Origin: Flavobacteriales bacterium
GTDB taxonomy: Bacteria; Bacteroidota; Bacteroidia; JANQJC01
Direction of reading: 5' to 3'
DNA: 58,551 bases
Assembly: GCA_028281825.1 (NCBI GenBank)
Contig: JANQJC010000101.1
Coordinates: 1-58,551 of the forward strand
A program made the translations under genes and the position numbers. Under the pieces are notes generated by a model. That model was not told the DNA's origin. It ran no database searches and was given only the letters and a program-made list of their open reading frames with translations. Positions within the stretch are counted from its first letter, which is position 1. Each line of letters starts with the position of its first letter. This document shows, one piece after another, positions 26,081 to 35,180 of the stretch.

Positions 26081-27187
26081 TTAACTTCCTACGACAAAAC
26101 TGTGAATAAGTTTTGCAGCATTTTCTGAAGCTCCTTTTCCACCTAGTTTCTCTTTTAAAACGTGGTAATCTTGTTTCAATTGTGTGCCTTCTTCAGATAA
26201 TAGTCTATCTAAATGGGCTTTCACATTCTCTGGATTGAAATCACCTTGAATTAATTCTTTTACAACTTCCTTTTCCACTATCAGGTTTACCAGAGATATG
26301 TAATCCACCTTTACCAATCGCCTGGCGATGTGATAAGAAATGCTATTGCCTTTGTAGCACACCACCTCTGGAACCCCAAACAGTGCTGTTTCTAATGTAG
26401 CTGTTCCAGAGGTAACCAAAGCAGCTTTAGCGAGACTTAAAAGGTCATAAGTTCGGTTTTGTATCACTTTCACTTTTTCAATGGTAATTGAATGGTAGAA
26501 TTCCTCGGGAATAGAAGGAGCACCAGCAATTACCATTTGATAGTCGGTAAAGCTAGAAGCGGCTTCTACCATTACTGGCAACATGGTTTTGATTTCCTGC
26601 TTTCTGCTACCCGGCAACAGTGCGATAATAGGTTTGTCATTTAAACTGTATTTCTCTTTCAGCTCAGTTTCGTTTGTTTGATGTGCTTCTATCGCATCAA
26701 TAAGTGGATGGCCTACAAAATCTACTTCAAAATGGTGCTTTTGGTAAAAGGGTTTTTCGAAAGGTAATATCACCAGCACCTTGTCAATCGAGGCTTTAAT
26801 TTTCTCTACACGGCTTTCTTTCCAGGCCCATACCTGTGGTGATATGTAGTAAACGGTTTTAATGCCCAGCTTTTTTACAAAAGGCGCTATGCGAAGGTTG
26901 AAGCCGGGGTAATCAACAAAAATCACGACATCAGGCTGATACTCCATAATGTCTTGCTTACAAAAGTTGATGTTATTGAGGATGGTTCGTAAATTGGCTA
27001 ATACTTCTACAAAACCCATAAAAGCCAAATCGCGATAGTGACGGACCAAAGTTGCCCCAGCAGCCTCAATCAAATCACCACCCCAGGCACGAAATTGAGC
27101 ATTGCCATCCGACTTTTGGATTTCTTTAATGAGATTGGAGCCATGTAAGTCTCCTGATGCTTCGCCTGAAATAAGATAGTATTTCAT
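26081..27187 (-). CDS. lpxB: Lipid-A-disaccharide synthase
   Basis: A 368-aa GT19 glycosyltransferase that joins UDP-2,3-diacylglucosamine and lipid X to make the lipid A disaccharide at the inner face of the cytoplasmic membrane. Family landmarks are SGEASGDLHGSNLI at residues 7-20, FVDYPGFNLRIA, YYISPQVWAWKESR and LLPGSRKQEI, and the donor-binding segment TSGTATLETALFG. The start codon shares its last base with the stop of the preceding membrane-protein gene (TGATG overlap), giving a coupled operon. Confidence 0.95.
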   Translation of the reverse strand: MKYYLISGEASGDLHGSNLIKEIQKSDGNAQFRAWGGDLIEAAGATLVRHYRDLAFMGFVEVLANLRTILNNINFCKQDIMEYQPDVVIFVDYPGFNLRIAPFVKKLGIKTVYYISPQVWAWKESRVEKIKASIDKVLVILPFEKPFYQKHHFEVDFVGHPLIDAIEAHQTNETELKEKYSLNDKPIIALLPGSRKQEIKTMLPVMVEAASSFTDYQMVIAGAPSIPEEFYHSITIEKVKVIQNRTYDLLSLAKAALVTSGTATLETALFGVPEVVCYKGNSISYHIARRLVKVDYISLVNLIVEKEVVKELIQGDFNPENVKAHLDRLLSEEGTQLKQDYHVLKEKLGGKGASENAAKLIHSFVVGS

Positions 27188-27489
27188 CAGCCTATTTTAC
27201 CACCCGTTTCGATATACTTTAGAATCCCAATTACCAAGGCATAAATAAATGTAGAAAGCAGGATGCCTCTGGCGGCTAAATCATTATTAAATCTTTTGAG
27301 GATTACGAGAAATACCAGCAAATTCCCAATCAAACTCAAAGCCACCATTTTAGATGCAAGTCCAGGTCTGGCTGCCAATTCACTCAAGGGTATGGCATTG
27401 AGGGTGCCAAAATAAATCACCCAAAAAGTGATTTGAGGCACAACAAGGCCAATAACGACCCCTATAAGCATAGCGTTTTTCCTAAACAT
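27187..27489 (-). CDS. Small membrane protein between surE and lpxB
   Basis: A 100-aa protein with three predicted membrane segments (about residues 7-27, 46-64 and 73-91). No named family recognised. It overlaps surE by eight bases and lpxB by one, so it is co-translated with both. Position suggests an envelope role. Confidence 0.75.
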   Translation of the reverse strand: MFRKNAMLIGVVIGLVVPQITFWVIYFGTLNAIPLSELAARPGLASKMVALSLIGNLLVFLVILKRFNNDLAARGILLSTFIYALVIGILKYIETGGKIG

Positions 27490-28258
27490 TAAACTTCCAT
27501 TTGTTTAAGTGTGAAATAGCATGATGTGCCGTAAAATCAAATTGAACTGGCACAACTGACACGTAGCCATTAGCCAGTGCCCATTCATCCGTATCTTCTC
27601 CATTATCAAAGTTTTCAAACTTGCCTGTCAACCAATAATACTTTCTCCTATTGGGGTCCATTCGTTCATCAAATTCTTCTTGCCATTTAGCAATTGCTTG
27701 TCTGCACACTTTAATGCCCTTTATTTCTCCTTTTTTTAAATAAGGGATATTCACATTCAGAAGAGTGTCATCAGGCAATCCATGCTTTAAAACCATTTCC
27801 GAAATCTCTTTCACATATTTTTTTGAAGGGCCAAAATCGGCATCCATTGAATAATGGCCTAGCGAAAAGCCTATGGATGGAATGCCCTCAATACCACCCT
27901 CCATAGCCGCTGACATAGTACCAGAGTATATCACATTAATGGAGGAATTTGAACCATGGTTAATTCCAGAAACCAACAGGTCAGGCTTTCTGTGAAGTAT
28001 TTTGTCAATAGCCAACTTTACACAATCTACAGGAGTTCCTGAGGATTGGTAGCCTAATACTTCGCCATGATATTCAACCTTATCCAGTCTAAGTGGATGA
28101 TTAATGGTGATAGCATGTCCCATGCCTGATTGAGGACTGTCAGGTGCAACAACAACAACTTCCCCTATTTCTTTCATCACTTCTACCAATGCTTGTATGC
28201 CTGGTGCTGTTATTCCGTCGTCGTTGGTGACTAAAATTGTTGGCCTTTTTGATGTCAT
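27482..28258 (-). CDS. surE: 5'/3'-nucleotidase SurE
   Basis: A 258-aa SurE phosphatase acting on nucleoside monophosphates. The metal site is seen in LVTNDDGITAPG (D13, D14), and further family segments are VVAPDSPQSG, HPLRLDKV and SGINHGSNSS. Start set at the ATG at 28258: an in-frame TTG at 28282 overlaps the promoter box, so it cannot be the real start. First gene of a five-gene leftward operon (surE, membrane protein, lpxB, 96-aa protein, NlpC/P60). Confidence 0.95.
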   Translation of the reverse strand: MTSKRPTILVTNDDGITAPGIQALVEVMKEIGEVVVVAPDSPQSGMGHAITINHPLRLDKVEYHGEVLGYQSSGTPVDCVKLAIDKILHRKPDLLVSGINHGSNSSINVIYSGTMSAAMEGGIEGIPSIGFSLGHYSMDADFGPSKKYVKEISEMVLKHGLPDDTLLNVNIPYLKKGEIKGIKVCRQAIAKWQEEFDERMDPNRRKYYWLTGKFENFDNGEDTDEWALANGYVSVVPVQFDFTAHHAISHLNKWKFNV

Positions 28259-28279
28259 AGCTTTATCTAACGTTGGTTG

Positions 28280-28287
28280 CAAAACTA
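28280..28287 (-). promoter_or_regulatory. -7 box (TAGTTTTG) for the surE-lpxB operon
   Basis: Exact TAnnTTTG match on the reverse strand, 21 nt before the surE ATG at 28258. Confidence 0.5.
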
Positions 28288-28337
28288 TTATTTTAGAATT
28301 TAGTTTTAGGCGCTAAGTATTAAGAATTCGTTTACTT

Positions 28338-28373
28338 TAAAAAAGGGCGCCCCATCCTCTGGGGATAGGGCGC
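28338..28373 (-). terminator. Intrinsic terminator after hsp20
   Basis: On the reverse strand, GAGCGCCC with TATCC pairs with GGATG and GGGCGCCC (one mismatch, one wobble), followed by TTTTTT. It lies 44 nt after the hsp20 stop. Confidence 0.75.
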
Positions 28374-28416
28374 TCACTAATTCAACCTATGAAAAACTAC
28401 TCTACTACTTGCTTTT

Positions 28417-28854
28417 TTATGAAACCTGGATTTGCTTAGTGGCTTTTTCTACTTCCGTTTCCTTTTTTGGAAGCTCCAGTTTCAAAATGCCATTCTCATA
28501 CTTGGCATTAATGCTTTCCGTATCCACATTCTCAGGCAATGTGAACGACCTTTTGAAGGAGCCATAGTTAAACTCCTTTCTTGTGAAGGTCTTTTCAGTT
28601 TGCTTGCTTTCAGTCTTGTGTTCGCCTGAAATAGTCATTATATCATCTTCAACTTCTATTTTGATATCTTCTTTGGTAAAGCCCGGTGCTGATAGTTCAA
28701 TATTGAACTTGTCCTTATCCTCCCATATATTAGTAGATGGTAAGGATGTAGCTGAACCGCCTTTTTGCTGGCTTTCATTCCAGAAATCCCTGAAGAATTC
28801 GTCAAAGATGGTTGGATGATTGTAACCTGGTCTTTTAAACTTTACTAGTGTCAT
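28417..28854 (-). CDS. Hsp20 / alpha-crystallin small heat-shock protein
   Basis: A 145-aa small heat-shock chaperone that holds unfolding proteins. The alpha-crystallin domain spans about residues 40-130: NIWEDKDKFNIELSAPGFTKEDIKIEVED and the conserved GSFKRSFTLPENVD, NAKYENGILKLELPK. A very good Shine-Dalgarno, AGGAGG, lies at 28863-28868, 8 nt before the ATG. This is unusual in this window and suggests strong translation. Monocistronic, with a strong terminator. Confidence 0.95.
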   Translation of the reverse strand: MTLVKFKRPGYNHPTIFDEFFRDFWNESQQKGGSATSLPSTNIWEDKDKFNIELSAPGFTKEDIKIEVEDDIMTISGEHKTESKQTEKTFTRKEFNYGSFKRSFTLPENVDTESINAKYENGILKLELPKKETEVEKATKQIQVS

Positions 28855-28862
28855 TTTTTGAT

Positions 28863-28868
28863 CCTCCT
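28863..28868 (-). promoter_or_regulatory. Perfect Shine-Dalgarno (AGGAGG) of hsp20
   Basis: AGGAGG on the reverse strand with an 8-nt spacer to the ATG. Most starts in this window have A-rich leaders with no such motif. Confidence 0.7.
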
Positions 28869-28962
28869 ATAATTTGATTAATGATTTTAAACTTTCTGCT
28901 TAATCACATTTCAATTTGCGTACCATTAGAAAATTGGACTTGTTTTCAAGACATTTTGTCGT

Positions 28963-29011
28963 ATCAAAAGAATTTTGAATGCCAAAAAGGCATAATCGAC
29001 TGCTTTTTGAT
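28963..29011. repeat. Cluster of inverted repeats between hsp20 and the zinc peptidase gene
   Basis: TCAAAA/TTTTGA (28964-28978) and TGCC/GGCA around 28980-28992, plus ATCAAAAG (28963) against CTTTTTGAT (29003-29011). They lie in a 296-base divergent gap and could be operators for hsp20. They do not match CIRCE. Confidence 0.3.
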
Positions 29012-29085
29012 ATTGGAAGAATGTCACGAAACCTGAATTTTTGTTAAAACCTTACTTAAAGAACAAAAGGCACGTAAATTGATTA

Positions 29086-29093
29086 TATGTTTG
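29086..29093 (+). promoter_or_regulatory. -7 box (TATGTTTG) for the zinc peptidase gene
   Basis: Exact TAnnTTTG match 57 nt before the ATG at 29151. No TTG at the expected -33 distance. Confidence 0.35.
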
Positions 29094-29150
29094 TGTAATA
29101 ATTTGAGAAGAAAAACATTAATTAGTCAAACAATTTAATTTTAAGCAACT

Positions 29151-29828
29151 ATGATAATTATTTTGATAGTATTCGCGATTGCAGGTTGGGCGGTGAGCGC
29201 GAGATTGAAGAGTGTATTTAAGAAATACTCTCAAGTGCCTATGAGTACGGGAATGACAGGAAAAGAAGTAGCCGAGAAAATGCTACGTGATAACGGTATC
29301 CATGATGTAAAGGTAATTTCTACCAATGGACACCTTACCGACCATTACAACCCAAAAGACAAAACCATTAACCTAAGTGAGCAAGTATACCACACTAATA
29401 GCGTAGCTGCAGCAGCTGTGGCCGCTCACGAAACGGGTCACGCAGTGCAACATGCAACGGCTTATGCCTGGTTAGAGATGCGTTCAGCATTAGTACCTGC
29501 GGTGAATTTCAGTTCAAGAGTTTTAGGTTACGTTTACTTGGCCATGTTGATTTTGGCCTTCACGGCTAGCTTGATAGAGCCAATGCTCTTAACCATCATA
29601 GTGTTGCAAGGTATTATCACTCTATTTAGTTTGATTACACTGCCAGTAGAGATTGATGCAAGTAACCGCGCTATCCAGTGGCTGGACAATGCAAGAATTA
29701 CCCAAGGTGAGGAGAAGAAAGGTGCTGTAACAGCTTTACGTTGGGCAGGTAGCACTTATGTGGTAGCAGCGTTATCATCATTGACCATGTTGCTTTACTA
29801 TATTTTGGCCTTCATGGGAAGAGACTAA
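29151..29828 (+). CDS. YugP-type membrane zinc metallopeptidase
   Basis: A 225-aa integral membrane protein of the DUF2232/YugP-like peptidase family. The zinc motif H93-E-T-G-H97 sits in VAAHETGHAVQH. An N-terminal membrane segment (residues 1-18) and three C-terminal ones (about 122-142, 146-163 and 198-221) flank it. The conserved NRAIQWLDNARI segment provides the third ligand region. Substrate unknown. The gene is followed by a tandem pair of hairpins, the second a strong terminator. Confidence 0.85.
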   Translation: MIIILIVFAIAGWAVSARLKSVFKKYSQVPMSTGMTGKEVAEKMLRDNGIHDVKVISTNGHLTDHYNPKDKTINLSEQVYHTNSVAAAAVAAHETGHAVQHATAYAWLEMRSALVPAVNFSSRVLGYVYLAMLILAFTASLIEPMLLTIIVLQGIITLFSLITLPVEIDASNRAIQWLDNARITQGEEKKGAVTALRWAGSTYVVAALSSLTMLLYYILAFMGRD

Positions 29829-29841
29829 TTGCAAATTAGTC
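29823..29841. repeat. Inverted repeat overlapping the peptidase stop codon
   Basis: GACTAATT and AATTAGTC pair perfectly across three bases (29823-29830 with 29834-29841). The stop codon lies inside the left arm. It precedes the main terminator by 7 nt. Confidence 0.5.
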
Positions 29842-29848
29842 ATATAAT

Positions 29849-29880
29849 GAAAAAGCCCCGCCGATTGGCGGGGCTTTTTC
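29849..29880. terminator. Bidirectional intrinsic terminator
   Basis: Perfect 14-bp stem (GAAAAAGCCCCGCC / GGCGGGGCTTTTTC) with a GATT loop. T-runs close both ends, so it can terminate the zinc peptidase gene and the convergent oxidase gene. Confidence 0.9.
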
Positions 29881-29881
29881 A

Positions 29882-31297
29882 TTAAAAAATCTTTTCAGGA
29901 TTCAATATTCCATTGGGGTCAAATACCTTTTTGATGCCACGCATCAGGTTCAGGTTGACGTCGCTCATTGCTAAGTGCATATAAGGCCTTTTGGCTATCC
30001 CAATGCCATGCTCACCTGAGAGGGTTCCACCTAGCTCAACCACTTTCTCAAAGATTTTGGCTATGCCCTCATTCACTTCTTTGTGCCAATAATCATCTGG
30101 CAGTTGCTCTTTCATCACATTAATATGCAAATTGCCATCGCCAGCATGGCCATAACACACAGAGTTGAAAGTATATTCCCTACCTATATCCTTAATCGCG
30201 GTTATCAATGCAGGCAGATTAGCACGTGGAACAACTACGTCTTCAGCTTTAGTTAAGGAGTATGCATTTACTGCGGGTGATACATTCCTGCGCACTTTCC
30301 ACAATTCGGCTTTTTGTTGGGCGGTGTCAGCAAATGATATTTCACCTGTATCAAAACCTTCTAGTGTTGCCATTATTTTTTCTGCATCACGCATCAATAC
30401 TTCATCATCATTGCCATCCAGTTCTATAAGCAGGTGAGCATTAATGCCATCAGGTAAGTCAATTGAAACAGGGTCGCTCAAAGTCTCATCCAGGTATTTC
30501 ATGGTGCGCTCAATGGCTTCCCTTTCCATGAATTCCATACCTGAAGGAGTAACTCCCGCCATATAAACGGCTGTAATAGCCCTGCATGCTTCTTCTGAAG
30601 TGGTAAAAGGTACCAACAGCGTTACATCCTTTTGAGGATAGGAACGCAATTTGAAAACAATCTTGGTGATAATACCCAAAGTGCCTTCGCTACCTATCAT
30701 CAGTTGTGTGAGATTATATCCCGTAGAATTTTTTAGTACGTTGGCAGCCGTCCAGATAATATCTCCGCTTGGTAGCACTACTTCCATATTAATCACATAA
30801 TCACGGGTTACACCATACTTCACAGCTTTAGGGCCCCCAGCGTTTTCACCAAGGTTGCCACCCAAAAAACAGGTTCCACGGCTACTCGGGTCAGGCGGAT
30901 AGAAAAGTCCTTTCTCTTTCACAGTTTCCTGAAATACTTGTGTGATAACTCCCGGCTCAACAGTGGCTTGCAAATTCTGCTCATCAATATAAAGGATTCT
31001 GTTCAGCCTTTCAGTGGAGATTACTACACCCCTTTTTAGAGGTAGGGCTCCACCACTCAGGCCTGTTCCACCGCCCCTTGGTACAACTGGTATAATATGT
31101 TCATTGCATATCTTCATTATATCTGCAATCTCTTGGGCATTGCCTGCTTTGATTACAACTTCCGGCGGAAAATGATGGTCCTCCGTTTCGTCATGGGCTG
31201 CATTGTCAAGACTTTCTTTGTCGGTCAGCACAAATTCTTCCCCAACTATTTGCTTGAATTGGTTGATATGGTTTTCAGTAACCTGAGTGTAATTCAT
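29882..31297 (-). CDS. GlcD-type FAD-linked oxidase (D-lactate/glycolate dehydrogenase family)
   Basis: A 471-aa flavoenzyme. The VAO-type FAD-binding domain (about residues 40-215) has VPRGGGTGLSGG and DPSSRGTCFLGGNLGENAGG. The C-terminal oxidase domain ends in GHAGDGNLHIN and EHGIGIAKR, where the histidines act on the 2-hydroxyacid. It oxidises a D-2-hydroxyacid such as D-lactate or glycolate. No iron-sulfur or GlcE partner is adjacent. Which acid it uses cannot be told. Confidence 0.9.
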   Translation of the reverse strand: MNYTQVTENHINQFKQIVGEEFVLTDKESLDNAAHDETEDHHFPPEVVIKAGNAQEIADIMKICNEHIIPVVPRGGGTGLSGGALPLKRGVVISTERLNRILYIDEQNLQATVEPGVITQVFQETVKEKGLFYPPDPSSRGTCFLGGNLGENAGGPKAVKYGVTRDYVINMEVVLPSGDIIWTAANVLKNSTGYNLTQLMIGSEGTLGIITKIVFKLRSYPQKDVTLLVPFTTSEEACRAITAVYMAGVTPSGMEFMEREAIERTMKYLDETLSDPVSIDLPDGINAHLLIELDGNDDEVLMRDAEKIMATLEGFDTGEISFADTAQQKAELWKVRRNVSPAVNAYSLTKAEDVVVPRANLPALITAIKDIGREYTFNSVCYGHAGDGNLHINVMKEQLPDDYWHKEVNEGIAKIFEKVVELGGTLSGEHGIGIAKRPYMHLAMSDVNLNLMRGIKKVFDPNGILNPEKIF

Positions 31298-31316
31298 AAA
31301 CAGAGCACTTATTTCT

Positions 31317-31324
31317 TACTTTTG
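31317..31324 (+). promoter_or_regulatory. -7 box (TACTTTTG) for the DPP4 gene
   Basis: Exact TAnnTTTG match 23 nt before the ATG at 31348. It is the same octamer as at pheT and pdhB. Confidence 0.45.
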
Positions 31325-31347
31325 GCAATCTGAGCAAAATTAACTGA

Positions 31348-33540
31348 ATGAAAATGAAGAAAAAGCTTTTTGCAGTTAAATTATTCATACTGTTTGCTGT
31401 TCCTATGGTTTTTGCCCAACAGGGTAAAAAGAACATCACCCTTGAAGAGCTCTGGTTAGAGTACAAATTCATGCCTGAGTTTGTTGAAGGTGGCAAGTCC
31501 ATGAAAGATGGTGAGCACTATACAGTAGTAGAGGATAATGGGATTAGAAAGTATGCTTACGCTACTGGAAAAAAAATTGCTGACGTAGTCAAACCCGAGG
31601 ATATTCAACTAAAGGGGGATACTAACCCTGTTGAAATTGCAAGCTACAATTTTAGCCCTGATGAAGGTAAAGTGGTGATAGGGACTGAGAAGGAGAAAAT
31701 ATACCGTCGCTCTAGCAAGGCAATATTCTATGTGCTCGACCTCAAGAGTAAGGATTTTCAACTTTTGACCGATAAAGGAAAAGTGAGTCATGCTTTATTA
31801 TCCCCCAAAGAGAATAAAGTGGCCTATGTGTGGGAGAATAACCTATACCTGAAAGATTTAAGCTCTGGAGAAGAAAAAGCCATTACAACGGATGGTGAAT
31901 GGAATCTCATTATCAACGCCATGTGCGATTGGGTTTATGAGGAAGAGTTTGAGTTTACTAAGGCCTTTGAGTGGTCTCCTGATGGCAGATACATAGCTTA
32001 CTATCATTTTGATGAGAGTGAAGTGAGGGAATTTTCAATGGATATCTTTGGTGGCAGACTTTATCCTAAGCAGTATCAATTTAAATACCCTAAGGCTGGA
32101 GAGAGAAATTCTGATGTTGAGATTTATATCTATAGCCTCGAAAGTGGTAAATCAGTGAAGGTGGACGTAGGAAAAGAGAAAGACCAATATATCCCACGTA
32201 TCAAGTGGATGGCGGATGCAGGTAAGTTATGTGTGTTTAGAATGAACAGGTTGCAAAATAGCTTAGAGCTTTTGGAGGCAGATGCCAAAACTGGAGAAAC
32301 GGTTACTTTCTTTATTGAAAGAAGTGAAACTTATATTGAAATACACGACAACCTTCGGTTTCTTGAAGATGGTAAGCACTTTATTTGGACAAGCGAGATG
32401 GATGGCTATAACCACATATATAAATACAACCTGAATGGGAGACCAGGCAAGCAAATAACGGAAGGTAAATGGGATGTAACCAAACTACATGGAATAGATG
32501 AGGAGAATAATCTCATCTATTACCAATCTGCTGAGCAAGGGCCACAGTTCAGGGCTGAATACGTAATCAACTTAAAAGGCAAGGACAAAAAGAAGTTGAT
32601 TGAAAGCACTGGCTATAACGATGCAGAGTATAGCGATGGTTTTAAGTATTTCATCAATACCTCTAATAATGCTAATTCACCAGGAGAGATTGTACTCTAT
32701 GATTCGCAAGGTAAGCGCATTCGCACTCTGGTGGACAACAAAAAGTTGAAGGACATAATGAAGGAGTACGACCTGAGTGACAAGGAGTTTTTTAGCCTCT
32801 CTACTACAACAGGCGTGCAACTGAATGCCTGGATGATAAAACCACCAGATTTTGACGAGAGTAAACAATATCCTGTATTTGTTACCATTTACGGTGGACC
32901 AGGAAGCAATACCGTTTCCGATGAGTTTGGTAGTTTTAATTACTTCTGGCACCAAATGCTGGCTCAGAATGGTTATATAGTGATGTCAGTGGACAATCGG
33001 GGTACTGGGTCACGTGGCAGGGAGTTCAAGAATTGCACCTACCAACAACTGGGTAAATATGAAACTATAGACCAAATTGAAGCAGCTAAATATTTGGGCA
33101 CCTTGCCATATATTGATACTGAGCGGATTGGAATACAAGGTTGGAGTTATGGGGGGTATTTGTCCTCACTGTGTATCACCAAAGGGGCTGAATATTTCAA
33201 AGCAGCAATTGCAGTAGCACCTGTAACCAATTGGAGGTTTTACGATAGCATTTATACTGAGCGATATATGCGCACACCTCAAAAAAATGCTGATGGATAT
33301 GATGACAATTCACCAATTAACCATGTGGATAAGCTAAAGGGCAAATATCTTTTAGTACACGGTACAGCTGATGATAATGTCCATTTTCAGAATACCACAG
33401 AAATGATAAACGCATTAGTGAGGGCTAACAAGCAGTTTGATTTGTTTGTGTATCCTGATAAAAACCACGGTATTTATGGCGGTACTACGCGCTACCATTT
33501 ATACACCAAAATGACCAACTTTATACTTGAAAACTTGTAA
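31348..33540 (+). CDS. Dipeptidyl-peptidase IV (S9B family)
   Basis: A 730-aa exported prolyl dipeptidyl-peptidase (signal peptide ending VFAQ). The N-terminal eight-bladed propeller (about residues 60-480) carries the WVYEEEF segment, whose glutamates hold the substrate amino group. The C-terminal hydrolase domain has the triad S600 (GWSYGG), D675 (GTADDNVHF) and H707 (KNHGI). It removes X-Pro or X-Ala dipeptides from peptides in the periplasm. The next gene, a POT transporter 43 nt away, can import such dipeptides. Confidence 0.95.
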   Translation: MKMKKKLFAVKLFILFAVPMVFAQQGKKNITLEELWLEYKFMPEFVEGGKSMKDGEHYTVVEDNGIRKYAYATGKKIADVVKPEDIQLKGDTNPVEIASYNFSPDEGKVVIGTEKEKIYRRSSKAIFYVLDLKSKDFQLLTDKGKVSHALLSPKENKVAYVWENNLYLKDLSSGEEKAITTDGEWNLIINAMCDWVYEEEFEFTKAFEWSPDGRYIAYYHFDESEVREFSMDIFGGRLYPKQYQFKYPKAGERNSDVEIYIYSLESGKSVKVDVGKEKDQYIPRIKWMADAGKLCVFRMNRLQNSLELLEADAKTGETVTFFIERSETYIEIHDNLRFLEDGKHFIWTSEMDGYNHIYKYNLNGRPGKQITEGKWDVTKLHGIDEENNLIYYQSAEQGPQFRAEYVINLKGKDKKKLIESTGYNDAEYSDGFKYFINTSNNANSPGEIVLYDSQGKRIRTLVDNKKLKDIMKEYDLSDKEFFSLSTTTGVQLNAWMIKPPDFDESKQYPVFVTIYGGPGSNTVSDEFGSFNYFWHQMLAQNGYIVMSVDNRGTGSRGREFKNCTYQQLGKYETIDQIEAAKYLGTLPYIDTERIGIQGWSYGGYLSSLCITKGAEYFKAAIAVAPVTNWRFYDSIYTERYMRTPQKNADGYDDNSPINHVDKLKGKYLLVHGTADDNVHFQNTTEMINALVRANKQFDLFVYPDKNHGIYGGTTRYHLYTKMTNFILENL

Positions 33541-33583
33541 TAGCATTTTTTACTATTTTCGGACTTTCTAATCCACCTCATAT

Positions 33584-35176
33584 ATGACAAATAACTCTAC
33601 AAACAGAACAGAACTATTCGGGCATCCATCGGGCTTGTTTATCTTATTTTTCACTGAAATGTGGGAGCGTTTTAGCTACTATGGTATGCGAGCTCTTCTT
33701 GTGCTGTTTCTTGTTACGGATATGGCCGAAGGTGGATGGGGATGGCCGCGTGAAGAAGCACTCAAGCTATATGCTACATATACTGGATTAGTGTATGTAT
33801 CACCAATTTTTGGTGGTATCCTGGCCGATAAGGTGTTAGGCTTTAGGAAGGCAGTGCTGTTAGGGGCTTTCTTAATGACTTGTGGACATGCTTCAATGGC
33901 TTTTGAAACGGAGTTCTTCTTTTATGCAGGCCTGGGACTGCTTATACTTGGTAATGGTGCATTTAAGCCAAATATTTCGTCTATAGTTGGTAAGCTCTAC
34001 CCTCAGAATAGTGAAAAGAAAGACTCTGCTTATACTATCTTTTATATGGGTATTAATGCAGGTGCATTTTTGGGCATACTGCTATGTGGGTATATAGGTG
34101 AGAAAGTAGGGTGGAGTTACGGTTTCGGTTTAGCTGGTATATTCATGTTCTTGGGGATGTTGCAGTTTTATTTCGGTCAAAGTGTTTTCGGAAAAATCGG
34201 TTTAAGCCCAAAAGACTCCAATATGGATCAGCTTAAAGAGAATGTACTTGAAGACCATCCTCCATCAAATGTTGAGAGAGATAATATTCCAGACCCTGAA
34301 GATGTAGAGGACGATACACCAGCCCATGTGGAAAGGGACAGGTTAATAGTGATAGGTATTCTGTCATTCTTCACTATTTTCTTTTGGATGGCATTTGAAC
34401 AGGCTGGTGGGTCTATGACCATATTTGCAAAGGACTACACGGATAGAATGCTTGAAGGTAGTGCAGCTATGACTTTTAAATGGGCAAATACGCTCCTAAC
34501 CATAGCTCCGCTAGGTATTGTAACATGGGTATTGGCAAGGTTGTTTATACAGACTTATAAACGCATACCCATTTCCAATATATTCCTAGGTTCTAGTTTC
34601 GTTATTATTTGGGGTGCCGCTTTATGGATGTTAAATGCAGAGTTTAGCGCAGAGGCTAGTGAAGTGCCAGCCTCATGGTATGGTATCCTTAACTCGTTCT
34701 TTATTATTTCGCTTGCACCTCTCTTTTCAAGAATATGGGAATCAAAAATAAACCCACCTGCTTCAGTTAAGTTTGGCCTTGGTTTAATTCTACTAGGCCT
34801 TGGCTTTGGAGTTTTGGCTTATGGAGGTATAGCCATACCAAAAGGAGCTCAAACGGCATCAGTGAGCATGGTATGGTTGATACTTGCATACTTACTTCAT
34901 ACAATGGGCGAGTTGTGCTTATCTCCTGTAGGACTTTCCTATGTGAGTAAATTAGCGCCAGCTCGTTTGGTGGGGCTAATGTTTGGGGTTTGGTTTGCAG
35001 CCACCGCAGTTGCCAACTACCTGGCAGGTTGGACAGGTAGCTATATTGACCATATTGCAGAAACATATTCTCTTTCTGTGTTTTTCTTAATATATACGGC
35101 GGTGCCAATTGGAGCAGGGCTTGTAGTAATACTGCTCACGCCCATATTGAAGAAAATGATGCACGGCATCCACTAA
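33584..35176 (+). CDS. Proton-dependent oligopeptide transporter (POT/PTR family, MFS)
   Basis: A 530-aa, 12-14 helix transporter for di- and tripeptides. The E1xxE2R motif, E25-M-W-E28-R29 (then FSYYG), couples proton and peptide movement, and the second signature lies in FYMGINAGAFLGILLCGYIGE. An acidic extended loop lies at about residues 208-250. The adjacent upstream DPP4 supplies dipeptides. The next gene begins 4 nt after the stop, so the three probably share a transcript. Confidence 0.95.
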   Translation: MTNNSTNRTELFGHPSGLFILFFTEMWERFSYYGMRALLVLFLVTDMAEGGWGWPREEALKLYATYTGLVYVSPIFGGILADKVLGFRKAVLLGAFLMTCGHASMAFETEFFFYAGLGLLILGNGAFKPNISSIVGKLYPQNSEKKDSAYTIFYMGINAGAFLGILLCGYIGEKVGWSYGFGLAGIFMFLGMLQFYFGQSVFGKIGLSPKDSNMDQLKENVLEDHPPSNVERDNIPDPEDVEDDTPAHVERDRLIVIGILSFFTIFFWMAFEQAGGSMTIFAKDYTDRMLEGSAAMTFKWANTLLTIAPLGIVTWVLARLFIQTYKRIPISNIFLGSSFVIIWGAALWMLNAEFSAEASEVPASWYGILNSFFIISLAPLFSRIWESKINPPASVKFGLGLILLGLGFGVLAYGGIAIPKGAQTASVSMVWLILAYLLHTMGELCLSPVGLSYVSKLAPARLVGLMFGVWFAATAVANYLAGWTGSYIDHIAETYSLSVFFLIYTAVPIGAGLVVILLTPILKKMMHGIH

Positions 35177-35180
35177 AAAG

